A DNA stretch of 64,000 nt. Source: an uncultured Erythrobacter sp. Lineage in GTDB: Bacteria > Pseudomonadota > Alphaproteobacteria > Sphingomonadales > Sphingomonadaceae. This document shows, piece after piece, positions 26,175 to 34,891 of the stretch. The notes under the pieces are model-generated. The model worked only from the letters and a program-made list of their open reading frames with translations, had not been told where the DNA came from and searched no databases. Every line of letters starts with the position of its first letter. Positions within the stretch are counted from its first letter, which is position 1. The stretch covers positions 124,001-188,000 of the forward strand of contig CANLVN010000002.1 in assembly GCA_947494705.1 (NCBI GenBank). The letters run 5' to 3'. Both the position numbers and the translations under genes were made by a program.

Positions 26175-26924
26175 ATGCCAGCGAAACTGGGGCATCTTGT
26201 CGGAGGACGTTTGCCCTCGGCCGCAAGACATCAGGCAGGCAGGGTTTTCCGAACGGAACGGCAACTAAGATCGCTGTGTTGCGCTAAAAACACTGGATTG
26301 GCTCTAGCTTTGATCGCGGCGATATCAGCGTGCGACGCTACCGAGCCTGATCACATGATCGACTGGCGTGACCATGCAATCAACGTGCGAGTTGGTGACG
26401 CTGTCTTTGAGCTCGCGCCAGGTAGGGCTTACTCTGTGGGAGATCTCACCGATGAAGAGATCAATTCTTCGATCGCGAATGGCCTTGGAAGGCGTGCCTC
26501 GCCGCTAACTGTTCGGGACATTCGCGTCGGAATGAAAAATGAAGACACGGGAGGCCTCAAATATGACGTGACTGTCACAAAGCTGCAAGGACACTTCTAT
26601 GCTGGCGAAGCGACGAACCTTCTTCATAGTATATCGGAGATTTCAGAACTTTCCTTTGCGCTTCATGCAATTGACGTGCTCGACGAGGAAATACAAAATG
26701 ATGTGACCGTTCGTTTCAACGACGGCACCTCGCAACATGTGCCAGTAACCTGCCGCGCTCAGCACCTTCCTCAAGCGCGCCGCGTTGTAATCTGCTCTGA
26801 TCTGCGATTAGCCTATCGCGATAATTTGCTGATAGTGAATCCTAGGAGCGGGACGCTCACAGAAGCACTGCAAAATTATTCCGATGCCCTAAGTCTGATC
26901 TCAAACATGCAACATAACCAGTGA
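26175..26924 (+). CDS. Unknown putative lipoprotein
   Basis: A 249-residue protein of no recognised family. GGAG eight bases before ATG 26175 supports the start. The first 38 residues are basic and are followed by a hydrophobic stretch TGLALALIAAISAC with a possible lipobox (ISAC, Cys53), so the protein may be a lipoprotein with an unusually long n-region, or the true start is internal. The rest is acidic and beta-rich with one Cys pair (VTCRAQ...VVICSD) that could form a disulphide. GC content is lower than that of neighbouring genes, consistent with acquisition. Confidence 0.6.
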   Translation: MPAKLGHLVGGRLPSAARHQAGRVFRTERQLRSLCCAKNTGLALALIAAISACDATEPDHMIDWRDHAINVRVGDAVFELAPGRAYSVGDLTDEEINSSIANGLGRRASPLTVRDIRVGMKNEDTGGLKYDVTVTKLQGHFYAGEATNLLHSISEISELSFALHAIDVLDEEIQNDVTVRFNDGTSQHVPVTCRAQHLPQARRVVICSDLRLAYRDNLLIVNPRSGTLTEALQNYSDALSLISNMQHNQ

Positions 26925-27155
26925 AGCGGTGTTGGCCGTAGCAACTATTATCTCGTCTGCGGTGGCGGTGTTGGGAGAGCACAAATTAGCCGAACGGCCT
27001 TTAACATTAAGTCGACGTGGGTGAGGGTGCAGCTTCAAAAGAAAAGACTTCTGGTAATCGGAGCGACGCACGTTGCTGCGTGTCCGCAAATGGGTCGCAA
27101 GCCGAATGTCGCCTTTCTGCCCTGCAGGATCAAAAGCGGACCTTTCACGAATGAA

Positions 27156-27183
27156 GCCCCGCCCGGCGTTTGCCGGGCGGGGC
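27156..27183 (-). terminator. Strong GC hairpin behind the DUF736 gene
   Basis: A perfect 12-bp stem GCCCCGCCCGGC/GCCGGGCGGGGC with a 4-base loop sits 14 bp after the stop of the DUF736 gene; on the minus strand it is followed by TTCATTC rather than a long T run. It is a likely transcription terminator for the 27-28 kb genes, or at least an RNA-stabilising hairpin. Confidence 0.6.
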
Positions 27184-27196
27184 AGCCTTGCGGCGA

Positions 27197-27520
27197 TTAT
27201 TCGCCGTTTCCCTTGCGGCTGCGGGTCCAGATCAGGCTGAAGTTCTCGCCATCATCTTCGGCGAAGAGGTTCGCGTAGATCGGAGCGACGAAGCTCGGAT
27301 CGTCGAGCTTGACCGAGAGGTAGTCGCGGCCTTCCTGGCTCTGCTTGCTCCAGGCGGCACCAATTTCGGCGCGGCCGACGAAGACCCGGTGCGAGGGAGC
27401 ATTCTCGCTTGCCTGTTCGGTTTCGGCGACGATGCGCACATTTTTCTGCTGCACGCTCATGGTGACGATCTCGCCCTTGTAGCCGGTGCCCGTGGTGGTG
27501 AAGTTGCCGATATTGGCCAT
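27197..27520 (-). CDS. DUF736 family protein (second copy)
   Basis: A 107-residue protein with the canonical DUF736 start MANIGNFT, internal RAEIGAAWSKQSQEGRDYLSVKLDDP and the end IYANLFAEDDGENFSLIWTR. AAAGGAAT upstream of ATG 27520 fits as ribosome binding site. It is a stand-alone gene, more typical in sequence than the copy at 17.3 kb, and is probably the one native to the parB/ardC block; two DUF736 genes suggest the island joins two formerly separate modules. Confidence 0.9.
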   Translation of the reverse strand: MANIGNFTTTGTGYKGEIVTMSVQQKNVRIVAETEQASENAPSHRVFVGRAEIGAAWSKQSQEGRDYLSVKLDDPSFVAPIYANLFAEDDGENFSLIWTRSRKGNGE

Positions 27521-28047
27521 GATGATATTCCTTTCGCTTTGGTTCGAACCTGCGCCCATCGCAGCCTCGATGGCCAGACGAGGGCGGTTGTGTGGGGCGG
27601 GCGCATCTCGTCAGGGACCGCAGCGATAAGCGAAGGACGGCAGCGGGAGCGGCTATTTTGTATCGCGATGCAAAGGGCACCCCGGTGCCCGGCGGAAAAT
27701 AGCTGGTCCCGCGCCGTTGCGCCCCAAAGCCCCGCAAGGGCGAAGCCCGTCCGCCGCCAGAAAGGCCATGCACGAGGCAGCAGGTGGGGCAGGTGACGCC
27801 ATGCGAAAACGGCAGATCAGGACACCAATCGGCTTGCTTGCCTTTTTACGGGCTCACATTGGTCAAGAAGTGATCGCCATGTGGGGTGCCGCAGGATCCC
27901 GGCATTGCTGTCAGTGAACATCAGGCTCGCAAGTTGACCCGCAAGCGTTTCGGATCAGCGACCATCGGTGCTGGTAGCCAGTTGGGCCATGTCAGCGCTT
28001 GATCGAGGACGAGCCGGTTCCGACAATCGCCCAGTCCGGCAAGCGGC
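27521..28047. other. Intergenic region upstream of the DUF736 gene
   Basis: About 530 bp of GC-rich DNA with no supported gene; small frames in it lack ribosome binding sites and domain motifs. The right part (27,900-28,047) is downstream of the membrane-protein gene. It must contain the DUF736 promoter; I see no clear -35/-10 pair. A short inverted word GGGCACCCCGGTGCCC occurs near 27,676-27,691 (perfect 8+8 palindrome) and might bind a regulator. Confidence 0.4.
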
Positions 28048-28503
28048 TTACACCCATGATGGCGGGTTCGGCGATGGGGTAGCGCCACCGCGAACGGTGA
28101 GCCAGCGCAGCGCCGCTGCGCTTCCAATCAACATGGCTGCCGCGAGGCTCAGCCCCTGGACGATCAGGCCATCGGGGAGCAAAGCAAGCGCAAGACCATG
28201 CGCCGCATGATAGCCCGCCACTCCGCCGCACAGGCCGAAGCCCGCAACCGGCACGAGTCGCAAAACAGGGGAGCGCGCACCGGCGAGCAGATGGGCGGCG
28301 ACCAGCAGCAGTGTGGCAGCAGCCAGTCCGGCACAGGCCGCAAGCGTCCAGCCCGCCCCGCTGGCAAAGGTCCACCAAGCAATGGTCCCGCCGCACCAGA
28401 GCGGCAGGGCATAGAGTGAGAGCGAATAGAGCAGGCGCGCTGCCAGCACGGCAGCGATGAGCACGGTGAGGGCGGCAATGACAATCATGAGGCGTCCTTT
28501 CAT
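28048..28503 (-). CDS. Small integral membrane protein of the parB/ardC block
   Basis: A 151-residue hydrophobic protein with about five membrane segments, Ala/Leu-rich, with short loops (LPLWCGGTIAWWTF, GGVAGYHAAHGLALALLP). No known family can be named from motifs. The start ATG at 28503 (MKGRLMIVI) follows a GAAAGGA site; the longer frame to 28575 is not supported. It lies 135 bp downstream of the ParB-like gene, and proteins of this kind accompany that gene in related plasmids. Function unknown. Confidence 0.65.
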   Translation of the reverse strand: MKGRLMIVIAALTVLIAAVLAARLLYSLSLYALPLWCGGTIAWWTFASGAGWTLAACAGLAAATLLLVAAHLLAGARSPVLRLVPVAGFGLCGGVAGYHAAHGLALALLPDGLIVQGLSLAAAMLIGSAAALRWLTVRGGATPSPNPPSWV

Positions 28504-28638
28504 GGCGACTATTCGCCGGACGCACCTCCCGACCTCCTCCACGGTGCTTTTTCGATGGCCGTCCAATACAGCCAAGCGCCCCGCTGCACAATGCGGGCAA
28601 GGGGATCATCCCGCTGCCCGCAATGCAAAAGCGCTGGG

Positions 28639-30432
28639 TCAGGCCGCGAGCGGCTCGGCCTCCGGCGCGTCTTGATGGTCGTCCGAAGCGGCTCCCGCGC
28701 CTTCCGCTTCGTCCTCCTCGCCTTCGACCAGCCACTCCGCGCGCTTCGCAGCGGCTACGCTCGGCACGCCGCCACGCGATGTATAGGCAGCAGGCGGGAA
28801 GGCCATCCAGCGCGGCACCCAGCGCTCAACCTTGGGCCGCTCGTTCGCGCCGGTCAGATGATCGGAGATAAGGCCTTTGAGGGTCGCGCCTTTCTCGGTA
28901 GCATTGGCGGTGGCCACTGCCTCACCGCCGACCTCGCCAAGCAGTGCAACCATCACCTCCTTGTCGCGCAGCAGACCGAAGAAGGCTTCGTCGGCCTGCC
29001 AGCAATCGGTCATATTCACGCCCATTTGCTGGCCGCAATATTCGACGGCCTCGCTGCCGATGGCGAGCGTTTCGGCCATGACCAGTGCGAGCACCTGCAT
29101 GACCTCGCCATCTTCCAGCTTGAGCAGCCGGTGCAGGATCGGAACAAGGTCACTGCCGTAGCGGTCCTGACACAGGGCCTCGCGGCTTTCTTCGAAGCCC
29201 AGCAAATCGAGCATGGTGCGGCGGCGCTCGGCGAGCGCCTTGGTCGCGGGGCTGGCGGCAAGGCTCTCCGCAATATTCTCGTTGCGGCTTGCTGTATCGG
29301 CGGGGCGGATGCTCCACAGCGGCGAACCGGCAATCGCATGGGCGACCATGACGCGCAGCGCCAGCGACGGCGCGGTCGAGAGCCGCTCGCTCACCGCCGC
29401 ATGGCGGTGGAGGTCGATATAGCTTGCCAGCGTCGAGGTCAGTTCGGGCCGCGCGGGCTTGGTGTCCCCGTCCTCGCCGCGCGCACGGCGCTCCGCCGCC
29501 TGCGCTTCGCGGCGACTGATAAAGCCTTCGTGGAACACCGCCTCGCCATTGGCGCGGCACTGGATATAGACGCGCCCGCCCTTGCGCTTGGAAGCGTGTT
29601 CATACTCCCAACTGGCAAAATGCTCGCTCGGCGGGACGATCACGACATCGGCCCAGCCTGCTTCGAGATATGCGGCCTTGCGCGCATCGACTGCGGCCAT
29701 CTGCGCGGCCCAGAAGGCATCGCTGTCTGCAAAATAGCCGTCCTCGCCAAACAAATCGGCAACGATCTGGCCGGAATAGCTATCAAGGTCAAACAGCGCG
29801 ACAGCGGTCGCAATCGACGCGCCGCCAAACAGCCAGCCCTTCAATTGACTGCCGCGCGGGGCATAGGCTTCTGCATCCTCGAACAGCGCCAGCCATGCCT
29901 TTTGCTGCGCCTTGCTGGCGAGCGTCAGATGGCGGACGGTCGCGGCATCCACTTCCTCGGCGCGGTAGGCCTCGCGGATGCGGGGCAAGAGATTGCCGAG
30001 CGCAAGGATGCGCTTCACCTGCAATTCGGTAAGCGCGAAGGTCGCGGCAATATCCTCGACGGTCCGGCCTTCCTTCACAAGGCGGGTGAAGCTTTCCCAC
30101 TGGGTGACCTCGTCAGGGTCCTGCCGCAGCAGGTTCTCGATCATCGAGATTTCGAGCGCTTCGGCATCATCACCCTCGCCGATGACGATGCACGGCAGGC
30201 GGCGCTCCTCGCCGCATTCCTTGGCAGCTTCGACGCTCGCGAAATAGCGGCGCTTGCCTGCCAGTATCTCGAAATGGTCGGGCTTGCCATTTGCCCGAAC
30301 GAACAGCGGCGAGAGCACGCCGCGCGCCTTCACCGATGGCAAGATATCGCGGACATCGGGGGCCTTGCGCCCGCGCCGCATATTGATGGGGGAAACCGAA
30401 AGACGGCCCAGCGGGATATGGTCGATCTGCAT
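28639..30432 (-). CDS. Large ParB/RepB/Spo0J-type protein
   Basis: A 597-residue protein. The first 120 residues form a ParB N-terminal CTPase-like domain: IPLGRLSVSPINMRRGRK, FEILAGKRRYFASVEA (the GERR-like box) and ENLLRQDPDEVTQWESF. Then comes an HTH region (VEDIAATFALTELQVKRILALGNLLP). The remaining 400 residues are an extended helical region with an acidic tail, much longer than chromosomal ParB (about 300 residues). No parA is adjacent, and none is in the window. Proteins of this size on sphingomonad plasmids are annotated as ParB-like; they may act in plasmid maintenance or as nucleases/regulators instead of partition. Confidence 0.87.
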   Translation of the reverse strand: MQIDHIPLGRLSVSPINMRRGRKAPDVRDILPSVKARGVLSPLFVRANGKPDHFEILAGKRRYFASVEAAKECGEERRLPCIVIGEGDDAEALEISMIENLLRQDPDEVTQWESFTRLVKEGRTVEDIAATFALTELQVKRILALGNLLPRIREAYRAEEVDAATVRHLTLASKAQQKAWLALFEDAEAYAPRGSQLKGWLFGGASIATAVALFDLDSYSGQIVADLFGEDGYFADSDAFWAAQMAAVDARKAAYLEAGWADVVIVPPSEHFASWEYEHASKRKGGRVYIQCRANGEAVFHEGFISRREAQAAERRARGEDGDTKPARPELTSTLASYIDLHRHAAVSERLSTAPSLALRVMVAHAIAGSPLWSIRPADTASRNENIAESLAASPATKALAERRRTMLDLLGFEESREALCQDRYGSDLVPILHRLLKLEDGEVMQVLALVMAETLAIGSEAVEYCGQQMGVNMTDCWQADEAFFGLLRDKEVMVALLGEVGGEAVATANATEKGATLKGLISDHLTGANERPKVERWVPRWMAFPPAAYTSRGGVPSVAAAKRAEWLVEGEEDEAEGAGAASDDHQDAPEAEPLAA

Positions 30433-30569
30433 GATAGTGACTCCTTGAATAATCTCTTGGATAGGGTGGCCCCGCCCTCCGGTCGGGAGGCTTGGGAGGC
30501 GGAAGGCGGGGCCGGTGTGTCCCGCATCGAAGGGACGGGTCCGATGCGGGCATCATCCGCCGGTTGGGG

Positions 30570-30971
30570 CTACGGCGGTGAACGGCTTCGCCCCTGCTCT
30601 CTGGCGCGCGCCAGCGCCGCTGCCGCGCGGGTCAAATGGTCGGGGTGCTCGGTGATCTGGCCGCAAAGCCGCGCCGCCTGGGCATAGACCGAGAGCGGAT
30701 GCTCGGCGGCAAAATGCACATCGCGCTCAATCCGCAAACCTAGCGGCAGGCGCACCGAGGCGATTTCCGACAGGCTTGCGCAGCCCAGTTCGGGAAAGCC
30801 GAAACCAAGATCGCACAGGCCGAACAAAGTATCGCCATCGCTATCGAGTTCGGTGAACAGCCAGGTCGCCGCGCCCACAGGATTGAAGAATTTGACGAGG
30901 GGCACATGGTCGGCCTCGCATCGGCCATTGGCCAACAGCCGTTCACGCAGGGATTGGGTAAGAAGGTCCAT
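30570..30971 (-). CDS. DUF2958 domain protein
   Basis: A 133-residue protein with the DUF2958 pattern: PLVKFFNPVGAATWLFTELDSDGDTLFGLCDLGFGFPELG followed by ERDVHF. It is found on plasmids and integrative elements next to ParB-like and ArdC genes, as here; its function is unknown. The C-terminal 30 residues are basic. It is preceded 14 bp away by a small gene coupled to ardC, so the three likely form one operon. Confidence 0.87.
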   Translation of the reverse strand: MDLLTQSLRERLLANGRCEADHVPLVKFFNPVGAATWLFTELDSDGDTLFGLCDLGFGFPELGCASLSEIASVRLPLGLRIERDVHFAAEHPLSVYAQAARLCGQITEHPDHLTRAAAALARAREQGRSRSPP

Positions 30972-30985
30972 TGCAGCGTCTCCCG

Positions 30986-31204
30986 TCAGAACATTTCAAG
31001 CTGGTTGCGGGCATTGGTGTCGAACAGCCCATGATTGGCGGGGCGCTGACCCTTGCGCGGCAGCAGCGGCGCATTGGCGAGGAGGCCAAGCCGCTCGCCC
31101 AGCGTGACCGGCGCAACACCGGGCACAAGCGTCTGCGCACCGGCCTCGGTTTGCTCGGCCTCGAAGGCGCGCGGCGGCGCGCTGGGATCGTTTGCCCTGC
31201 TCAT
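30986..31204 (-). CDS. Small hypothetical protein coupled to ardC
   Basis: A 72-residue protein with no clear domain (central VTLGERLGLLANAPLLPRKGQRP, C-terminus NARNQLEMF). Its ATG at 31204 overlaps the ardC stop as ATGA, and DUF2958 follows 14 bp later, which supports its being a real gene. Function unknown. Confidence 0.65.
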   Translation of the reverse strand: MSRANDPSAPPRAFEAEQTEAGAQTLVPGVAPVTLGERLGLLANAPLLPRKGQRPANHGLFDTNARNQLEMF

Positions 31205-32178
31205 GCCGCCTGCTCCCGTTCGCTCGGCTGACAATGCAGCAGGAACTCGGCGGACTTGCTCGCCTTACTGGCGGCGCGGAAGATTGCGCGATTGTCGGCG
31301 CGCAGCACTTCCAGCCAGCTGCCGAGATAATCGGCGTGACGCACGGTCGGTTCGATGCCGAGCGCGGCGCACAGAAACGCCGAGGCCAGTTCGGCGACCA
31401 GTTCTTCGCGCGCATAGGGCGCAGAGCCGAACCGTCCGGTCTGGTCGCGGCCCAACCGCGAGCTGTGACCGGTCCAGTGGCCCAGCTCGTGCAGCGCGGT
31501 GCGGTAATAGTCGATCTGGTGATGGAACGCCGGTTGCGGCGGCACCATCACGAAATCGCCCGATGGCGAATAGAAGGCCTTCGCCCCGCCAATCCGGAAA
31601 TCCGCGCCCGTCGCGGCAATGAGGTCTTCGGCAGCGCGGTGCAATTCGCGCTCGGGCAGCGGCGCTGGCTGCGATACCAACCCTTCGGGCAAGCCATCGC
31701 ATTGCGCGGCATTGAACACCGTAAAGCGCTTGAGGAACGGAATCGAGCGCGCCTCCTCGCCGCTCCCGGCCTGCTCGCGCCCTTGCCCGTCGCGGTCGCC
31801 TTTCGGGGTGAAGCGGTCGGCATAGAACACCGTACGCCCGCGCTCGCCCTTGCGGACGCAGCCGCCAGCGGCCAGCGCTTGGCGAAAGGTTAGCCAATCC
31901 TGCGAAGGATAGCCGCCCTCGATCACCGCGCCCCAGAGGACCAGCACATTGATTCCCGAGTAAGCCCGCTTGGTCACCGCATTGCATGGCAGGCCGGGCG
32001 AGGCCTTGGCCTTGCTCCAAGGCCTGACCCAAGGAAACACGCCGTCCTCAAGCTGGGTTACGATTGTCTGCGTGACCTCGTCATACAGCGATGCGCGGGA
32101 CCCATTCCCGCGGGCGGCGCTGCGCGCCGCCCCTCTACGCTTGCCACCTGCACTGCCTTTTGAAACTTTACGCGCCAT
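31201..32178 (-). CDS. ardC: ArdC-like antirestriction protein
   Basis: A 325-residue protein with the N-terminal ssDNA-binding ArdC domain (SLYDEVTQTIVTQLEDG, FPWVRPW, YSGINVLVLW) and a C-terminal zincin-like metalloprotease domain with the zinc motif HELGHWTGH and a downstream Glu in AREELVAELASAFLC. ArdC proteins protect incoming DNA against restriction during conjugation; the classical example is from IncW pSa. The start at 32178 (MARKVSKG) was chosen because the extension to 32283 is unlike the family. It leads the operon ardC-small gene-DUF2958. Its presence in an island that also carries a Res-like gene is worth noting. Confidence 0.9.
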   Translation of the reverse strand: MARKVSKGSAGGKRRGAARSAARGNGSRASLYDEVTQTIVTQLEDGVFPWVRPWSKAKASPGLPCNAVTKRAYSGINVLVLWGAVIEGGYPSQDWLTFRQALAAGGCVRKGERGRTVFYADRFTPKGDRDGQGREQAGSGEEARSIPFLKRFTVFNAAQCDGLPEGLVSQPAPLPERELHRAAEDLIAATGADFRIGGAKAFYSPSGDFVMVPPQPAFHHQIDYYRTALHELGHWTGHSSRLGRDQTGRFGSAPYAREELVAELASAFLCAALGIEPTVRHADYLGSWLEVLRADNRAIFRAASKASKSAEFLLHCQPSEREQAA

Positions 32179-32989
32179 CGCCCTTCTCCCGAACAGCCCA
32201 AATCCGCACACCGGCCCCCGGAAGGGGCGGGGTGGGCGGTGACAGCGACCAGAAAGGTGCGGTTCGGACAGCCGCACCCGCATGAGGCAATTGGCTGACC
32301 GTTCAGCCGGTCGGAAAAGGGCTGCAATGCAATGGAAGACCCGGTCCCTTCAGGGCCGGGTTGCGGCTGGCCGAACCGTGCCCAGACGGGAGCACCGCCC
32401 ACCCCGCCGCTTTCGCGGGCCGACACCAACAACGCCGGCGCGCAGTGTTTGTTGCGTGATTCCCGAGCCGTGAAATGTCCCATTTCACTCGAAATCACGC
32501 CCGCGCGCCGTCCGCAGCAACCTGCTCATGCCGTGAATCGGTGCCGAGCGACCAGCGAGGTTCTCAAGACAAGAAATGCGCACCCTGAATGGAAGCGTGT
32601 GGTGCCAGTCTCGGGATCGGTCGCCCGGGCGGGGCCTGTCGTCCGGCAGGCCGATCCTCATGACAATGTAAGCTGCAATCAGAGTGCGCGCGGGGCCAAA
32701 AACAAAATGCCGCGCCCTCAGGAGCAGGCCGAACGGCCTGCGGGACAGAGCGCGTCAACAGCCCCGCTCCGCCTCCCGGGGCGTTGCGGGGTGTCCCCGC
32801 AGAAGGGGTAGCAGGAGACAGCAAAGCGGCTCCGGCTCAGGGGAAGGCCTTCCCCTTCAAGATCAGAATCAAAGAGAACTGCGGTCAACACGCCTTGTTG
32901 AGCGTGTTGACCAGGTGTTGACCAAAGCCAATCCCGCCTGATCGCTAAAAGCGATAGGCGTCAGAAAGCATTGATATCCTGATAAATAA
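32179..32989. other. Island end region between ardC and tRNA-Gly
   Basis: About 810 bp with no supported gene, although GC-rich frames exist on both strands. The first 150 bp should hold the ardC promoter. The right end has an inverted repeat at 32,883-32,912 plus a third half-copy to 32,923, and a small hairpin ATCGC/GCGAT at 32,941-32,955. No integrase gene lies beside the tRNA, so it must be at the other end of the island or be lost. Confidence 0.55.
32883..32923. repeat. Inverted repeat plus direct half-site near the tRNA
   Basis: GGTCAACACGC (32883-32893) and GCGTGTTGACC (32902-32912) form a perfect 11-bp inverted repeat with an 8-base spacer. A further GGTGTTGACC follows at 32914-32923, so GTGTTGACC occurs three times within 41 bp. 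The position, about 70 bp inside the island from the tRNA 3' end, suggests arm-type or directionality-factor sites of a site-specific recombinase; binding of a regulator is the alternative. Confidence 0.5.
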
Positions 32990-33064
32990 TGGAGCGGGCG
33001 AGGCGATTCGAACGCCCGACCCCAACCTTGGCAAGGTTGTGCTCTACCCCTGAGCTACGCCCGC
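32990..33064 (-). tRNA. tRNA-Gly (anticodon GCC)
   Basis: The minus strand reads GCGGGCGTAGCTCAGG in the acceptor/D-arm, an anticodon loop TTGCCAA (anticodon GCC), GGGCGTTCGAATCGCC in the T-arm, and an encoded 3' CCA (TGG at 32990-32992). The acceptor stem GCGGGCG/CGCCCGC pairs perfectly. The 3' end faces the accessory DNA, which makes it the probable attachment site of the island. No second copy of the tRNA 3' end is visible within the window. Confidence 0.96.
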
Positions 33065-33283
33065 TCACTGACGCCTTACAGAGATGCTGGTTCAAGCACT
33101 TCTCTGCCGGGGAGGCGGCGCGATTAGCAGCGCTTCGCTAGGCCTGCAAGCCAAAAATCGCGTCCTTGATGCGATCTCGCCCACCCAGTGGCTAGCCAGC
33201 GCGACAACGAAGGTTCACAAGGCCAAAAAACGTCCCACATTGTAGGGCAACGATATCCTCAAGAACACCACAGGAGTACACCC

Positions 33284-34222
33284 TTGGCCAGCATGGGTCT
33301 TAACATCGAAGAACAAAAAGCCGTCGAACGGTTCCGCAATGATGTGGTCGAGCCGTCGAAGAACAAGCTCGTCATCCTGGACTTCTGGGCAGAGTGGTGC
33401 GGGCCATGCAAGGCCCTGACGCCGGTACTGGAAAAGGTCGCGGGCGAATATGCCGACAAGGGCGTGATGCTGGCCAAGATCAATGTAGATGAAGAACAGT
33501 TCATCGCGAGCCAGTTTCAGGTAAAATCGATCCCGACCGTCTACGCCATGTTCCAAGGGCAACCGGTCGCCGACCTCACAAGCGCACGCACCGAGTCGCA
33601 ATTAAAGCAAATGCTCGACCAGTTGCTCTCGCAATTGCCGGTGCAGGCTGGTGCTGACGGCGATGGTGCCCAGCAAGGCCCATCGGTCGAGGAAATCGCA
33701 CAATTCGTCACGATGGGCGAAGAAGCCCTGAGTGACGGCGATGCCCAGCGCGCGGCCGGTATCTTTGCTCAGGTCACCGAATTTGCAGGCGACAACGGAC
33801 CCGCCCATGCTGGGCTTGTCCGCGCGCTGGTTGCATTGGGTCAGGTCGAGGAAGCGCAGAAGGTGATGACCGCGATCGAGGCCGACCCCCGCCTTGCCAA
33901 CGACCCGAGCGTTGCAGCGGCAAAGAGCGCCATCGAGCTCGCCGGAACACAGGTCGACGAAGGCGAGCTGGCGAACCTTCGCGACGCAGCCAAGAGCAAC
34001 CCAGACGATATGGACGCGCAATTCGCTTATTCCGAAGCCGCATTTGCCGCAGGCCAGCGCGACGAGGCAGCTGACACGCTGCTCACCATGATCGAGGCCG
34101 ACCGCGAGTGGAACGAAGGTGCGGCCCGCGCCAAGCTGTTGCAGATTTTCGAGGCGACAGGTCTGGAAGACGAATGGGTCGTCGCGACCCGACGTCGCCT
34201 CTCGAAAATCCTGTTCGGATAA
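33284..34222 (+). CDS. YbbN/CnoX-like thioredoxin-TPR protein
   Basis: A 312-residue protein: an N-terminal thioredoxin domain with FWAEWCGPCK (Cys39, Cys42) and the cis-Pro in SIPTVYAMF, followed from about residue 130 by TPR-like helices (EEALSDGDAQRAAGIF, AEAAFAAGQRDEAADTLL). YbbN proteins are holdase chaperones linked to GroEL/DnaK. The start is TTG at 33284, because GGAG lies eight bases upstream; ATG 33293 would be 17 bases from it. It is the first gene outside the island and is followed 11 bp later by a LON-domain gene, a pairing usual in Sphingomonadales. Confidence 0.9.
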   Translation: MASMGLNIEEQKAVERFRNDVVEPSKNKLVILDFWAEWCGPCKALTPVLEKVAGEYADKGVMLAKINVDEEQFIASQFQVKSIPTVYAMFQGQPVADLTSARTESQLKQMLDQLLSQLPVQAGADGDGAQQGPSVEEIAQFVTMGEEALSDGDAQRAAGIFAQVTEFAGDNGPAHAGLVRALVALGQVEEAQKVMTAIEADPRLANDPSVAAAKSAIELAGTQVDEGELANLRDAAKSNPDDMDAQFAYSEAAFAAGQRDEAADTLLTMIEADREWNEGAARAKLLQIFEATGLEDEWVVATRRRLSKILFG

Positions 34223-34233
34223 CTAGCACACCT

Positions 34234-34845
34234 ATGCCCACTCGCCTCTCCATTTTCCCCTTGCCCGGCGCAATCCTGTTCCCGGGCCTGCAATTGCCGC
34301 TCCACATCTTCGAGCCGCGATATCGCGCGTTGGTCGGCGATGCGCTGGTGCGCGATCGGCGCATCGCCATGATCCAGCCCCAGCGCCCTGTCGAAGGTGC
34401 GCCGCTCTATTCGGTCGGCTGCGTCGGCCGCATCGGCGAGATCGAGGCGATGGATGACGGGCGCTACAATCTGGTTCTCGAAGGCGTCTCGCGTTTCCAG
34501 CTGCTGAGCGAGCTGGATGTTGCGACCGCCTTTCGCCAGGTTGAGGGCGAGATGATCGAGGACGATGCAGAGGAAACGCTCAGCCACGCCCAGCGCGGCG
34601 GGTTCGAGCAGGAGGCGCGCCTGTTCGCCGATAGCCAAGGCTACAGCGTCGATTGGGACTCGGTCGAGCGGCTCGATGACCAGTCGCTGATTAACGGCGT
34701 TTCACAGATCGCTCCATTCGACCCGGCCTCGAAACAAGCGCTCCTGGAAGCGAACAGCCTGACCGACAGGTGCGAATTGCTGGTGCAACTGATGCAGTTC
34801 TTCGGGCGCGGCGATCCCAGCGAAGAGATCACGACGCTGCAGTAG
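34234..34845 (+). CDS. LON substrate-binding domain protein
   Basis: A 203-residue protein consisting only of the Lon N-terminal (LAN) domain: LSIFPLPGAILFPGLQLPLHIFEPRYRALV, then RIGEIEAMDDGRYNLVLEGVSRF. No ATPase or protease domain follows, as usual for the stand-alone family. It may bind damaged or unfolded proteins. It follows the YbbN-like gene with an 11-bp gap in the same operon. Confidence 0.9.
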   Translation: MPTRLSIFPLPGAILFPGLQLPLHIFEPRYRALVGDALVRDRRIAMIQPQRPVEGAPLYSVGCVGRIGEIEAMDDGRYNLVLEGVSRFQLLSELDVATAFRQVEGEMIEDDAEETLSHAQRGGFEQEARLFADSQGYSVDWDSVERLDDQSLINGVSQIAPFDPASKQALLEANSLTDRCELLVQLMQFFGRGDPSEEITTLQ

Positions 34846-34891
34846 GGTCAGCCCGATGCGGCACTCGCGGCCTGAACCACGCGGGAGTGCG

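Noticed and set aside
28555..30687. 710-codon open frame on the plus strand opposite the ParB-like gene
   Set aside because: Mirror frame of a GC-rich gene; the minus-strand product has clear ParB motifs and a conventional start, the plus-strand one has none.
34846..34891. Terminator hairpin between the LON-domain and marC genes
   Set aside because: Only a 6-bp arm pair with a long loop and no T run.
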